DNA from: Lucinisca nassula
Lineage: Eukaryota; Mollusca; Bivalvia; Lucinida; Lucinidae
NCBI GenBank assembly: GCA_963580285.1
Contig: OY757011.1
Location: 167,677,406-167,741,405, forward strand
Length of the DNA stretch: 64,000 nucleotides
Direction: 5' to 3'
Below the pieces are notes generated by a model that saw only the letters and a program-made list of their open reading frames with translations, ran no database searches and was not told the origin of the DNA. The position numbers and the translations under genes were made by a program. Positions 36,801 through 51,800 of the stretch are shown here, in pieces; the stretch's first letter is position 1, and each line of letters opens with the position of its first letter.

Positions 36801-39800
36801 TTTCTTCAACCCTGATGGGCAGGGGCCGTAAGTACTTATTGAGTGCATTTTCAACACAGAACTTTTATTTATGTGTTGGTTAAAATACAGTGCAATTCTT
36901 ATATATTAAGACTACATTTGGGACTGTTCAGAAAGTGGTCTGTAAGAGCACTTTTGAACAGTCCCAAACATGGTCGCTTACTGGAGGATACTAGTTGTAG
37001 AAAACACAAAGAAAACCTGAAACTTCTTAAGTATGTTTTTAAAAAAAGAACTAGTCTCAATTTTAGTCTTATTTTAGGTTGTCTTAACCCTCATAATGAT
37101 ATATATTTCAATATACTACACTCCTCCCCGATTTTCAGCCATTTGTGCTGCACAATTTCAACTGTCACCATGGATTCAGAAGCAGAATGAAAAACAGTAT
37201 AGATCCTGATCAGCTGGCTTCTGAGAAGCCAGCTGATCTTGATCTATAATGTTTTCAACATAGGAAATATCCAGGTCCAGCATGATGAGGGTTAAATAGT
37301 ATAATTTCACTGCACTCCCATTACACAATCCTCTAAATTCTAGCACCGATAACAAAAATATCTCTGTTTTTTTAGTTATATCCAACATGGATTTAACACT
37401 TTTTGTACCGGAAACCCCAAAAAGGGTAATTGGCAAACAGTGCAGGCCCAGATCAGACGCTGTAGAATGCGGCATCTGATAAGGGCCTACACTGTTTGCA
37501 GAAAAATGAGCCATTTTCCAAACAAATTTTGAAGGAAACACAACCTGATACCCCTAAATTTTGCAACAGACTTGCGCTATATATAAGGTGGAAGATTCCA
37601 TTAGGTACAAAATGGGTTAAATAATATTATGTACCTTTCTGTTTAAGATACATTCCACAATTTGTACACTTGAAACATTTTTCATGATATGGTTGTCCTT
37701 TTACACGAACAAATACACCACTGAAAACGAAATTAATAAATAAATTAAAATACATGTACCTGAAAACAAGCAGACCTGACCCCAGTTGTTCAAAACTAAC
37801 TGTGTCGTTAGTTAACATGTCATTAAAACTTGTATAATTTTAAATGGCAAATACAGAAGTACTTCGAGGGCTTGAACCCCTTTTGGACAATGAAAAGCCT
37901 TTGTTTGAGACAGAGGTAGTTCAAGCCATGGAGGATTATAAGAATCATATATGGGTGTGAGGGGTGGATGGAAAAATCCGTCCTAAGGGTCACTGTCCGG
38001 AATCATATAGGATTCTTTTCCTTGCATACCTTCCATTTCTTAGTGCGGATTTTTAATGCTGCAGTCACTTCGGTTACCAACGTCCAACATATTGTGTTGA
38101 CACTGTAGGAATGTTTAGTGACGTTGCTGTGACATCAACCTTAACGACGGCGCATACGAGGCCGTAATCAACCAGTCCATTTATCAAACACACGTTTATA
38201 TTCGATTTTGGGGTGGAACACCAGAGCCAGAACATATATTTCTATCCCAGAGTAAAATCACGGATTTTCTTGTCTGGTGTGCAAGAATACTATTAGTGCC
38301 ATACCAGGAGGCATAATGGACATAATTATGGGGTATCTTATCGGTGTTCTATATTATAAATGTATGTTGTGTGTACTCATTAGAATCACCTTGATGCCTC
38401 GAGGTGATTCTTATGAGTACTCACAGCATACATTTGCAAGATAAAAGAAGAAAATCTCCATACATTATCCCTTTATTGTATTTTGAGGAATTCCCTGGGG
38501 AACTCAAGAATGGGTTCGACTCATCCATGGTAAAAGAGCCATCGGGAATCGAGCCATTGAAGTACGACTGTAAAGTACTATTTTTGCTGAAAAAAAAATG
38601 CAGTTGCAAAAGCTGCTCAAATTTTTAAGCAAAAATACCACTGCATTAATTATTATACTGACTAGAACAGTTAATCCTTCTCTTGCTGTTCAAGCCCTAT
38701 TTTTGGAAACAGTGTAGATCCAGATCAGAAGAAGACATCTGATCAGGATCTACACTGTTTGGCATTCGGTTTATGAATTTGTAGCAATACATTACATCAA
38801 GTAATTTGATTGGTTGATAGACAGAAATGGGTGTGGCTTAGATGAATATTCAGCAAGATAAGGGTTAACATCTTGACCACTAATGAGCTTGTTAAGATAA
38901 CAATGCTTTGTACAACTGGGCCCAGTATTTTCTTGTATCAATCGCATGTGCCTGTTATCTTTTTTTTTTTTTCATTTCAGAACATATTAACTCAAATGTT
39001 ATTTATTCAATCTGGCTACTTTTCAAGCTTGCAGATTTATGAGAAAAAGACCCTTAGCAGTCGCTTATATCAAAGACATCTCTACTGTCTATTCTATTAT
39101 GTCCATAGCACAATCTCACAGTGTTGTATGACTCACTATAACAGCACTATAAAAGTACAGTACTTACACGATTAGATTCCAAAATTTATTACAATGCATG
39201 TGTTGTTTTACCAACACCCGGCTGGGCAGCTTTGTAGTGGAAAACAGTGTTACTCACGTGACTAGATTTCCACACTCATTACAATGCATGCTCTGCTGTG
39301 GTGCAGATGTCTGGCTAGGAGGCTTTGCTGTGGGTGCTGACACAGATTTGAAACCAGGGAATCCAGGTTGTTGTTTCTGACCTAAATTATCACAATAGAA
39401 AATATGAATAAATGCTTTGAATAAAGAAAGTAAAATGCCATGAAATTCTTATGTCAAGACAAAAGTTTTTTTTTTCTTTTCTTTTCTTTTATCTCTATTT
39501 TCACCTCTTTTATCTGGCCAATAACAATATGTTAATTTTCAACATTTTTTTTTTTATCATCGTTTCATAATAAAAACAAATGAAAATGCTGTTATAAACC
39601 AATTTTCCACTATAAGTCCAATGCATAATAATTTTCCACTTAAGACTAATAAGTTAAATGTGTTGTAAAAGCTTCTAACCAGCTACTTTTTCATCAGTTC
39701 AGTAAGCAGTGCGTAAATGTAACTTTTGCTCTTGGATAAATTTTTGGATTCCATTGAAGTATGGATTTTGGTGAAGGCTAAGTTGCTCCTATTGGAGCCT

Positions 39801-42800
39801 TGTCTAACATCACATGAACAAGTTTGTGAAATAAACACCCCATTAAACCCCACTTTATATACTCTGGTTTACCGGAGGTATACATTATTTTTCTATTTCT
39901 GCTCCACGACATAGGTTATGGGGTACTCGTTAGAGCACCCACAACCTATGTTTGCACTTTTGTTTGAATTAGGGTTTAACATCCCCATCAACACTATTAA
40001 GGTCATTTTGGAGATGTTGCTTCCAATTTTGCGGGACTTTTACCCCGACACATCTCAAGCCCTGCCACCCAATGAAACCAAAAGGCTTATATGCATTGGA
40101 CGATCTGACTCACACTGCTTTGCCTGGGCAGGCTTAGTCCTTCTAAGCACTTTACCAGTACTCATGTGTGGCCAGATTCAGCTCTGTGTGGAAGCACCAT
40201 GCAGCCCAATCTATTTCTCTGAACCCCTATGTTTGCAGTATAAATAAGAAAAAAAAATCAGATTTTCACCAGAAAGTTAGCCATTCTGGAGCTGTGAAAA
40301 AAATGCACTATGTCGCACAGACGTATTATCGTAATGTTGAACATTATGGCTGATGCTAGGGTTGACACTATTGCAAATGTTGACTGGACAAACAGCAAAT
40401 TGAATGAAAGGACAGAACACAAGATCCCTACATCTTGCAATGCTTAACCCTTATCTTGCTGTTCACGACAACCCCTATCTTTGGAAACAGTGTAGATCCA
40501 GATCAGATGGCTTCTGAAGAAACCATCTTTCAGAAGCCATCTGATCAGGATCTACACTGTTTGGCATTCAGTTTATGAATTTGTAGCAATAAAGTACATA
40601 AAGTAATTTGATTGGTTCAAAGTCAGAAATGGGTGTGGCTAATCTGAATATTCAGCAAAAGAAGGGTTAAAAATGTAACAAATTCAAAGTTAACTCTTCA
40701 AGCACAAAGCATGTTTAGCAGATGGCATTTTGCAAGTGTTTGTTCTTATCATTATTTTTCTGTAAATAACAAGGCTTGACACTACATGTGAAAGACTCAC
40801 AAGTTAATTCAATATGTTCTATAAAAGGGTTATCCTTTCGAAGCAAAGAATACACTGCAGGAGTGTACAAGTATTTCTCGGCCAGACTAGCTAGTTTTGA
40901 TCAAGCTTGATTTTCGCTGAAAACTGATGGAAAAATTAAACTGCCATCTGCTCTTGCATTTTTCTGCATGCATAGTCCTTATTGCATCAAAGTTAAATAC
41001 CAAAAAAACAAAAAGAAAACAATAATAATAACATTCAAAAACAATGCTGGCAACAAGTAATGTTAATAATTTTTAAAAATTCCATGGTGTGGTAACTGAA
41101 CAAAAATTCAATGCCGTAATGATCCTAAGTATTGGGACAAATAGGCCTAAGCAAACAGTGCAGACCCAATAAAGGAGCAGTCTGATCAGGATCTACACTG
41201 TTTGCCATTTCATCTACATCTTCTGGACTCCTTGCTGGTTCATGAAACAATATTTTTTAATTTTAGGAGAATTATAGCAAGTCCTCAAAGTGTCCGATAT
41301 TTTAGGATTTTTACGGTAAAAGTTTTCAACTCCTGAACAATTTGGAAACTTCGGTTTGGTTCCTGGACACACTGATTAACATTTCTGTCATAAAATTTGG
41401 TTTTATCAGTATAGCATGTCAAGAAATAAATCATGCTCATGCCATTTTCTGTGTACCACAAAAAGAAAACACAAAGTAAAATGAAACATGCAAATGCATA
41501 TTTACACTCCACTGCATTATACGTTATTAAGCTTTAATACAAACAATAACAACATCAAAACAAACCATTACCATTGTTTGACTTAAAAAGATTCATAACA
41601 GATTTAACATTAAATGAGTTTTCCTGTTCACAAACTAACAAGTAACAACAAACAAGAGTGCCATGATGGCCCTGGATCGCTCACCTGGTCCATACTGTAG
41701 GAATGGAATGGTAGGTAATATAGTAAGGTGGAGTGGAGGGTTTAAGCAATTTTGATTGACAGTGACCCAAGGAACATTTCCGGGAAATTCTATCAAAATC
41801 AATCTAGCTGTTTATGACTAGGTCATTTTAGGGTTTGGATATTTTTAGCTCTGGTGGCTATCATGTTCATTTGAGCAAACTTGATCCATAAGCCATAACA
41901 AGGTTTTTCTAAAAATAGCTACAGTGACCTTGACATTCAGCCTAGAACCCTGAATGTTGATCTTGATTGAGAATATTATGATACTTAACATTTGTGTGAA
42001 GTTTTATCAAATTCCATTGAAAAATCTAGGTGCTAGCTAGAGCCATGATTTTTTTTTCTTCTAAAAACAGCCAATGTGACCTTGATTTACCCTCAGGACC
42101 CTGAATGTCTAACTTGCTTCATATATTATCATACCCAACATTTGCATGAAACTATAGTAAAATCCATCAATAAATGTAGGCACTAGAGCTATTGTTAAAG
42201 TTTTTTCTATAAAATAGCCACAATGACCTTGAGCTTGAGCCCAGAATCCCGAAAGTCAAACTTGCTTGAGATATGATCATACCCAACATTTGTTTGTTTG
42301 TTTCATTCGAAGTTTAATGTCCCCGTCAACACTGTAAAGGTCATTTTGGAGACGCTGCTTCCAATTTTGAGGGACTTTTACCCGACACTGAGATAGAATG
42401 ACATCTCGAGCCCTGCCGCCCAATGAAACCAATAGAATTTATAAGCATGGACGGGCCAACTCGCACCGCATTGCCAGGGCAGGCTTAGATCCTCTAAGCA
42501 GTTCCCAACATTTGTGTAAAGTTACATAAAATCATTGATATATGTAGGTGCTAGAGTGTTGACAAAGTTTTTCTAAAAATAGCTACTGCACCGGGGACCC
42601 TGAAGGTCTAACTTGCTGGATATATTATCATAACAAACATTTGTGTGAGGTTACAATTAAAATCCATCAAAAAATGTTGGGGCTACAGTGAAGACAAAGC
42701 TTTACCAAAAAAAGCCCTAAGAACCTTGACTCCGAGCTCAACACCATAATAGTCTGATTTGCTTGAAAATGAAAGACCTGGGCCTTGTGGTTTCAGAAAA

Positions 42801-45800
42801 GAAGATTTTTAAAAGTTTTCCATATGTAAGTCTATGTAAAACCGTGCGCCCTGGGGGAGTATAATATGAACAATCTTGGTGGAGGTCAACTAGATGAAGC
42901 ATCATACCAAATATCAAAGATCTGTGCCTTCTGGTTACAGACAAGAAGATTTTAAAGGTTTTTCTCATATAAGTCCATGAAAAACTGGTGGACCCCGGAA
43001 CGGGGCCAATTTTGGCACTAGGGCTATAATCTGAATGATCTTGGTAGAGGTCCACTAGACAAAGCTTCATACCAAACATCAAAGACCTGGGTCTTCTAGT
43101 TTCACACAAGAAGATTTTTAAATGTGTCTAAGTAAAATTGTGGGCCCAGTCACGGGGGCATTTTTGGCCACAGGGCTATAATTTGAACAATCTTGGTAAA
43201 GGTTCACTAGATACAACTTCATACGAAATATCAAACACCTGGGCCTTCTGATTTCATACAAGAAGATTTTTAAAGGTTTTTCCCATATAAGTCTATGTAA
43301 AACTGGTGGGCCCTGGCACAGGGGCATTTTTGGCCCCAGCACTATAATTTGAACAATCTTGGTAGAGGTCCACTAGATGAAGCTTCATACCAAATAACAA
43401 AGGCCTGGGCCTTATACTTTCAGAGAAGAAGATTTTTTAAAGTTTTCATAGAAAAAAAATCTTTTTTTTTTGGCTCCTGTGACCTAGATGTGCAATGGAC
43501 CGGAACTATTTGAGCAACTATAAAAGGCGACCACCTAAGGATCATTCCAGTGAAGTTTGGTCAAAATCTGATCAGTGGTTTAGGAGATGTTGCCTTGTGA
43601 CCCAGTCCTCACCTTCCCCCTTCCCATAGAAGCTCCACATGTAATTTGGTTTCAACTGGCCAAGTAGTTTCAGAGGAGATGTTGTTTGAAAATGTTGATG
43701 AAGCAGACACAGGACCAGGCGCAGACAACGACAGCGATGGACAACAAACCACTGCCTATACTATAAGATCCCCCAGAGACTTCAGCTCTGGTGAGCTAAA
43801 AACTTTGACATATGTAAGTTATTTGAAAAAATTCTGTTTTTTTTATCTCTTTCCTTGAAACAAGTTTCACATCTCCATGTGGTTCATGACCATCACTTTG
43901 TAAGCTATCTTGTTTTTAAATTACAGTAGGTTCACTGTTATGAAATTCATACTTGAAACAAGTGAATGTATATTGGCCATAACATATCTAGTGTTTTCCT
44001 GCACTTGTTAAGGATTTTAGTAATGCTAGTAGTTTTGTGATGGTCGGTAAGCAGTCATTGTGTGTCCTCATGAAAGATCAGATAATGCATGTAAATTCTT
44101 GGTACCCTTGTTAAAGACTTTACTTACTTACTTTAATACTTTTATGTAAGAATCTGCTGACCATCTTAAGAGATATAGTGTAATTAAGCCTTCATTGTAT
44201 CTATCTTGGTTCATGAAATTAAATTCAAATGTCAAAAGCAATGAGCAAGCTTTTGCATATGCTGCATCTGAGATTTCATTAACTAGGCCTAGTGGTTTCT
44301 GGGAAAACACATCTGCACTTGTGGACAATATCGCTCAACATAAGCAAGGCTGTTTTATTTATGTAAAGATGCAAACAAGGCTGTTTTATTTATGTAAAGA
44401 AACAAACAAACTTGTTAACATCATTAACCCTTTTTGTACCAAATGGAATCTTCCTCCTTATATATAGCAGGAGTCCATTTCAAAATTTAGGGGTGTCCAG
44501 TTGTGTTTTCTTCAAAATTTGTTTGGAAAATGGCTGAAGTATTTGCAAACAGTGTAGGCCCTGATCAGACGCTGTGTACTGCGGTGTCTGATCTAGGCCT
44601 GCACTTTTTGCCAATTACCCTTTCAGGGGTTTCCGGTACTAAATGGGTTAATGGGAATGAACATAATTATGTGACATACTGTACTTATCCTAAGTACAGG
44701 GACAGATAGGCCTAAGCAAACAGTGCAGACCCTGATCAGACTGCTCCTGAAGGAGCAATCTGATCAGGGTCTGCAATGTTTGCCATTCCGTCTGTCCCTT
44801 TTGGACTCCTTGCTGGGTCGTCAATCAAATCTGTCAAAAATTTAGGAGAACTATAGCAAATCCTAAAGATGTCTGAACTTTTAGGATATTTATGGGATGT
44901 TCTGTTTTTGCAAGGGGGCAACTCTTGAAGCTTTGTATAAATTGAATACCTCTGAAAAGATGTCTGCTCTTAAGAATAGAATTTAGGATCTTCATCCCTT
45001 TAATAGTAGTCCCTTTTTGACAGGGGAGACAATAATGCTTTTTGAAAACAGTTGCCTGCCGTGAAAATATATCCATTCCCCATATGGAGGAGTATCTCTG
45101 ACGATAATTCTGAAGAAAAAAAAATCTTATATCTCAATAAAAACATTGCCTTCTATCTTTGGTTTCATAGGTTCATTTTTTCTTTCCGAAAATATTTCTC
45201 TCATACAAAGCTGAGTCAATCTGAACTGCAGCATAAAATCACTTGATCCTCAACACAAATTTTGATATATGGCTCAAATGACAGTGTTGAGAAACTGAAC
45301 GCTCTACAGCAACGTATGTTGCAGGTATGTACTTGCTAGATTTGCCTCAGTGAAGCAATTCTAGCAATACCAACAAAATATGTTTCTATGGAAATCATGT
45401 TTTTTTTTGGAGATCACAAAAATTATCGCAAAATTCCCTAAGTAACCAAGTACTCCGAGAAGCATTTACAGTTAGTAACAAACAAAACATACTAGAACTG
45501 GGGTCTTTCTCTGCAGGGACATGCTCATTCTCATTTATTCCATTCTCGGGTAGCAAACATTCAGGTGACCTTGACCTCTGGTTATCAAGGTCATTACTTT
45601 CTATGGTGTCACCTGTAGGTGAGAATGGTGTGCCATATTCAGGAGCCTTGTCTCCATCCAAGACCTGGTAGGTTCCTGTCATTCTTGTGCCAGTATCTTT
45701 ATCTTCTACAGAAAGACTGGAAAATAGAACAGGTGTATGATTACAACAATGATTTTGGGTTTAACTCTGCAAGTAGCAATTTTACTAGCAGGAAACATTT

Positions 45801-48800
45801 TTCAAGAATCTGTCACAGTTTTAAGACAAAAGGCTTAGAATTTCATTTGAATTTCAAGAATCTCTTATATTTTTCAGAGAAAAATAAAGGTTTGGAATTT
45901 CATTTGAATTTCAAGAATGTTATATTTTTCAGAGAAAAAAGGTTTGGTATGGCATTTGAATCATCTTCTGCCAGGCAGATGATTCACATAAAATGTAAAG
46001 CCTGATTTTCTCTGAACAATAATAATAGACTCATAAGTCCCTGGATACCACTTGTCAAACACAAACAAGAGGGCAATGATGGCCCTGGATCGCTCACCTG
46101 ATCCATATGGTATCAAATGGGCCCCTGGGAGAGCCAATATTGGCCTCCGGCTATAATATGAATAATCTTGGTAGTGGTCTAAAAGGTGAATCTTCATACC
46201 AAATATCAAAGAATGGAGACCTGGTTTCAGACAAGATTTTTAAAGGTTTTCCTTATATATATATAAGTCTACATAAACCTTGGGGTCCCCGGGGCGGGCC
46301 ATTTTTGGCCCCAGGGCTATAATTTGAACAATCTTGGTAGAAATCCACCAGATGAGGCTTCATACCAAATATCAAAGAACTGGGCCTTGTGGTTTCAGAG
46401 AAGAAGATTTTTAAATATTTTTCCTATATAAGCCTAATTAAAATCAAAGGGCCCCCGGCGGGGCATTTTTGGCCCTAGGGCTATAATTTGAACAATCTTG
46501 GTAGAGGTCCACTAGATGAGGCTTCATTCCAAATATCAAAGACCTGGGCCTTGTGGTTTCAGAGAAGAAGATTTTTAAAGATTAAAGCCTATGTAAAATC
46601 AAAGGCCCCCAGGGCGGGGGCATTTTTGGCCCCAGCACTATAATTTGAACAATCTTGGTAGAGGTCCACTAGATGAAGCTCCATACCAAATATCAAAGAC
46701 CTGGGCCATGCGGTTTCAGAGAAGAAGATTTTTAGAATTTTCAGTAAAAAAATCTATTTTTAGCTCCTGTGACCTAGATGTGCAACAGACCGGAACCATT
46801 TGAACAACTTTGAAAGGGGACCACCTAAGGATCATTCCTGTGGAGTTTGGTCTAAATCCGATCAGTGGTTTAGGAGATGTTGTTTGAAGAAAAAGTTTAC
46901 GGATGCACGCATGCACGCACAACAGACAAAAAGTGATCCCAAACGCTCACCTTGTCACTACGTGACAGGTGAGCTAAAAGGCAAGTCACAGGGAGTCGAG
47001 AATATTGGTACCAACAGAGAGGTCTTGACAAGAGCAACAATGCATCACATATGAAAGCTGTTTGGCAACTGGTTTTAAAGTTACAAAGTAAACGATTTTC
47101 TTAAATCGAAGATCAATGTCAAGGTCACGGATTCAAAATGTTGGTACCTATAGAAAGGTAATGTCACAAGTAATATGCATGCCAAATATAAAAGCTGCAT
47201 GATAAATGGTTCAAAAGTTCCAATGTAGAATTTCTTTTTCTTAACTCTTATCATGCTGTTCACGACAACCCATATCTTTGGAAACAGTGTAGATCCAGAT
47301 CAGATGGCTTCTGAAGAAGCCATCTGATCAGGCTCTACACTGTTTGACATTCAATTTATGAATTTGTAGGAATAAATTACATCAAGCAATCTGATTGGTT
47401 CAAAATCAGAAATGGGCGTGGCTAAACTGAATATTCAGCAAGAGAAGGGTTAAAAAGTCAAAGATCAATGTCAAGGTCACAAAGTCAAAATGTTGGTACC
47501 TATAGAAAGGTCATGTCACAAGCAATATGCATGCCAAATATAAAAGCTGTATGATAAATGGTTCAAAAGTTACAATGTAGAATTTCTTTTTCTTAAAAAG
47601 TCACAGATCAATGTCAAGGTCACAAAGTCAAAATGTTGGTACCTATAGAAAGGTCATGACACAAGCAATATGCATGCCAAATATAAAGGCTGTATGATAA
47701 ATGGTTCAGAAGTAACAAAGAAGAATTTCTTTTTCTTAAAAAGTCAAAGATCGATGTCAAGGTCACAAAGTCAAAATGTTGGTACCTATAGAAAGGTCAT
47801 GACACAAGCAATATGCATGCCAAATATAAAAGCTGTATGATAAATGGTTCAAAAGTTACAATGTTAACCCTTATCCTGCTGAATAAATAATTTAGCCACA
47901 CCCATTTCTGACTTTGAACCAATTAGATTACTTGATGTAATTTATTCCTGCAAGTTATTAAACTGAATGTCAAACAGTGTAGATCCTGATCAGATAGCTT
48001 CTTCAGAAGCCATAAGAGTAGGATAAGGGTAAAAAGGTTTTAAAAGAAAGTAAATCAAAGATCAATGTCAAGGTCACAGGGTCAGACAGAAAGGACTTGA
48101 CACAAGCAAGATACATTCCAAATATGAAAGCTGTATAACGACTGGTGCATGGTTCAATATCACAAATGTGGGTCCTGGGTCAAGTTGTTCAAAGTATTGC
48201 TAGCATAATGAGCCAATAAGAGATTAAAATGTTAAACCTTGTCCTGCTGAGCCCGGATATGCCTTATCTTTCAAACAATGTAGATCCAGATCAGATGGCT
48301 TCTGAAGAAGCCATCTGATCAGGATCTACATTGTCATTCAGATTGTGAATTTGTTGTAATAATCTGCATCAAGTAATCTGACTGGATGATCAAATATTCA
48401 GCAGATCAAGGTTTAACTGTTCCAATAATTGCTTTTTTTTTTATTTTGGTTTTACGGCCCTTTCAAGATTATTTCACTCATATCGAGCCAATCAGAGGTG
48501 GGCAAAAACTGGACTACCCAGAGAAAAACCACATGACCATCCGTTGCAGAACTTGGCGTCTCACATAAGACCCGAGCAAGGCTCGAACCCACAGCGGTGA
48601 GAGACCTTATGATTAAGAGTCAGCACTTTTATCAACTAGGCCACGGAGGCCTGTTCCAATAAATGCAATACTTAGTCATGGGGTATTTTTGCTGTAAAAA
48701 TGTGAGTAGCTTTTGCATTTGCAAAAGCTACTCACATTTTTCAGCAAAAAACATAAATATATTTGCCACATTAAATAATCAAAGTTTTAATGATATATTA

Positions 48801-51800
48801 ACTAATTATATTATTAGTTTGGAACTACTTGCCTCTTATCACCAATCAGACACTCATCCAACTGAGGTATCGAGCCTAACTAGAGAAACAGGATTCCTCT
48901 CACTTTCCATAATGTTCCTTTTTTCCTCCACTGTTTTTTTTTTTCAAATTAGGGTGTTTTTTTTTCAAATTAGGGTGTCACGTCACACAGCCATGTCATG
49001 CAACTTTTCAAGGCCCAGATCATACACTGTATAAAAATGTGTTTAACCCTTTTTGTACCAAATGGATTCGCTCTCCTTATATATAGCAGGAATCCATTTC
49101 AAAATTAAGGGGTGTCAGGTTGTTGTATCTTCAAAATTTATTTTGAAAATGGGATAATCATACACTATGTGCTGTTAAAAGTCCGTTCTCAGCAAAACAC
49201 CACTAGAATAGCAATTTAAGGAAGTCCAATTTATCCACACTTGGAGAAGTGTTTTTCTGGAGGGGAGAAGTGTTTTTTCTGGAGTAAACTTACTCTGACA
49301 TCTGTCTTTGTATTCCGGCTGTCTGCTGGGCATAGCTGTGTGCTATGTTGTCAGCAGAATAGAGACCAATAGGGGTGTTAAACTGAGCATGTACAACATT
49401 GGGGACTGCTTGTTTAGGGGACTGGGGGCCTCCAGCACCATAGCCACTGCCACCACCATAACCACTCCCACCACCATAGCCACTGCCACCACCGCCACCA
49501 CCACCACCACCACCACCACTGCCACCACCACCACCACCAGGGAATGGTCGAGCTGATCTATTATAAGCTGTTCCAATATTATCTTCCTTCTGAAATGACA
49601 TCAACAGATATATACAGACAAAAAGACCTTGGGTTAGTTGTTACTTTGCCAAAAACTGCTTCACATCATCATAAATGGTGAATACCTTCAGTAACAATCA
49701 GTTATCTAACTTTGTTGCAGGATGTCACACCTCCCCTCTTCAAGGAAGTCATTATTTATGATGATGCGAGGCCATATATGGTGGTTGTGGGCAGTAACAC
49801 TCCCCCTCTTCAAGGGAATGATCATGTATAATAATGCAAAGCCATTTTTGGCAAAAGTAATGTCAAATCTTGAACAAACCCCTATCTTAAACATATGAAG
49901 CTGTTGCAAAGGAAAGAAGTATGGCTGAAACAATCCCAGCCTGTTGTGAGATTTGAACCAAGGCTGCTCGAGTGAAAGTCCAAATGACCTTAGACCTTTA
50001 GCATTCATTGACATTCATTTCTCTGTTATCATGGGCCACCCCATTTTTCGAATAAAAGCATCACTAACACTGCATGATACCTCCCCACTGCAGGCCAATA
50101 AATAGAGGTTATTATATGGTAAAGGTGTGCCTCTAAGTCATATTGGCACCGGTATGTCATATTGGCCCGAGGGCCAATATGACTTCCGGTGCCAATATGA
50201 CTTAGAGGCACACCTTCACCATATCATAACCTCTTTATTATATCATTTATGTAGCATAGTTATATTGCAATGTAAAACAATGAAGACAAAGAGAATAGTT
50301 TTAAAGGTTGATGCCGGGAACGTTTCATCGAGTGTGTTGAGAATACACGCGAGATCAAATATTTTCGGTATCCGCCGAAAAAAAAAAAGAAAAGAAATTC
50401 CTTTCAAATTATGTAACTTATTAGTAGGCCTACCCTAACCATGCTCATGGTAATACAGTAACATAGTAGTGCGCAGCAAATTACGTCACAAAAGACGTCG
50501 CAACAGTAAGTTTCAAAACAAAAACAAATTGCAATTTTAAATACAGAATTTCTGCAGTTCAAAGAATGCTTTTTAAGGTATTTTACAGAATGTTTTGTGC
50601 TTATTTGAAGACCATTTTAATTTTAAAGGCTCTTAGTGTCATTCATCAAGCTACTGCATAATCGATTCCGTGTGTAGCAGTCGGTCGCAGTGGTTGTTTA
50701 CGTTAAAATACAAGACAATTTTTGGTGACATATTTCCCTCCCACAGATTTCTTCCGCACAATTTCCAGCTCTTCATAAGTGAAGGGATCTGCTCGTTTAA
50801 GGTTGTTGGCAAGACCTTATTGTTTCAAATGTTGGGACATCCGTGCTGTGCTTGAAGGCATCGTCCTTCACAATGCTTCCCAAACATGATTGAACTTCTT
50901 TTAAAAAGTATTTTGTTTTTCATTTTTCATGCTTGCCACGAAATATCAGACTTTTCTCAAAATCAATTGTTATCACTGTCTTCTATCGCTCGTTTTAGGT
51001 CCTGAAGTCGGGTTGACATTGCTTGAAGTGATTTTTCTGCGGCCATTTTGAAATCTATGGAGTAGGGCATTAACGTTCTATTGCTATAGTAACAGAGTGG
51101 AGCAGTGCTAATATGGAAAGTCAGTGCTAAAAATCCATATTATATGGATTTTTGGCCCTGTCACATGACTGTGCCATCAAAATAGCGAAAAATGAGCATG
51201 TATTGAAAGGTTTTTAATGTAATTTATCTATAGTAAGTATGTAATAATACAATGTTATTAATCAAATAATTTCATATTGGCCCAGTTACAGGTCCGAGGT
51301 CTGCTGTATTGGCACGAGGCCAAAGGCCGAGGCCAATGCAGCTGACCGTGGACCTGTAACTGGGCCAATACGAAATTACTTGATTAATGACAATTTTATT
51401 AACTGGAATTGGTACTATAGCTGCGTGACAAAATGTATCTGAAACTTGCCTTCCCTAAAAACTGGAATAGACTCATCACGCTTGACTTTTGAACTCTCAA
51501 AGGTCTTTAATTTACTATAGACATGCTAAGAGCTTGAAGTGTTAATGCTGACATTATGATAACACACCTGTGCGACATAGTGCATTTTGTCACATCTCCA
51601 AAATTGCTACTTTTCTATGAAAATCTATCTTATTTATATGGCAAAATTAGGTTGTGGGTGCTCGTTAGAACTGCCTCATTGAGGCAGTTCTAACGCACAC
51701 CCACAACCTACGTCTTGGAGCAGAAATAAGAGAAATAATTTATACTCCCCAAAACCCTAGTTTTCTCTATATGAAATGGGGTTTATGGGGAAGTTCATTT

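Larger units (their letters stand above)
47095..48170 (+). repeat. ~145-bp tandem satellite array
   Basis: About six units with words GATCAATGTCAAGGTCACA, ATGTTGGTACCTATAGAAAG and AAGCTGTATGATAAATGG. Interrupted by family I MITEs 13 and 14. Lies in a PDZ-LIM intron. Confidence 0.88.

Noticed and set aside
47095..48170. CRISPR-like array
   Set aside because: Units are contiguous ~145-bp repeats without unique spacers, in an animal-type genome.
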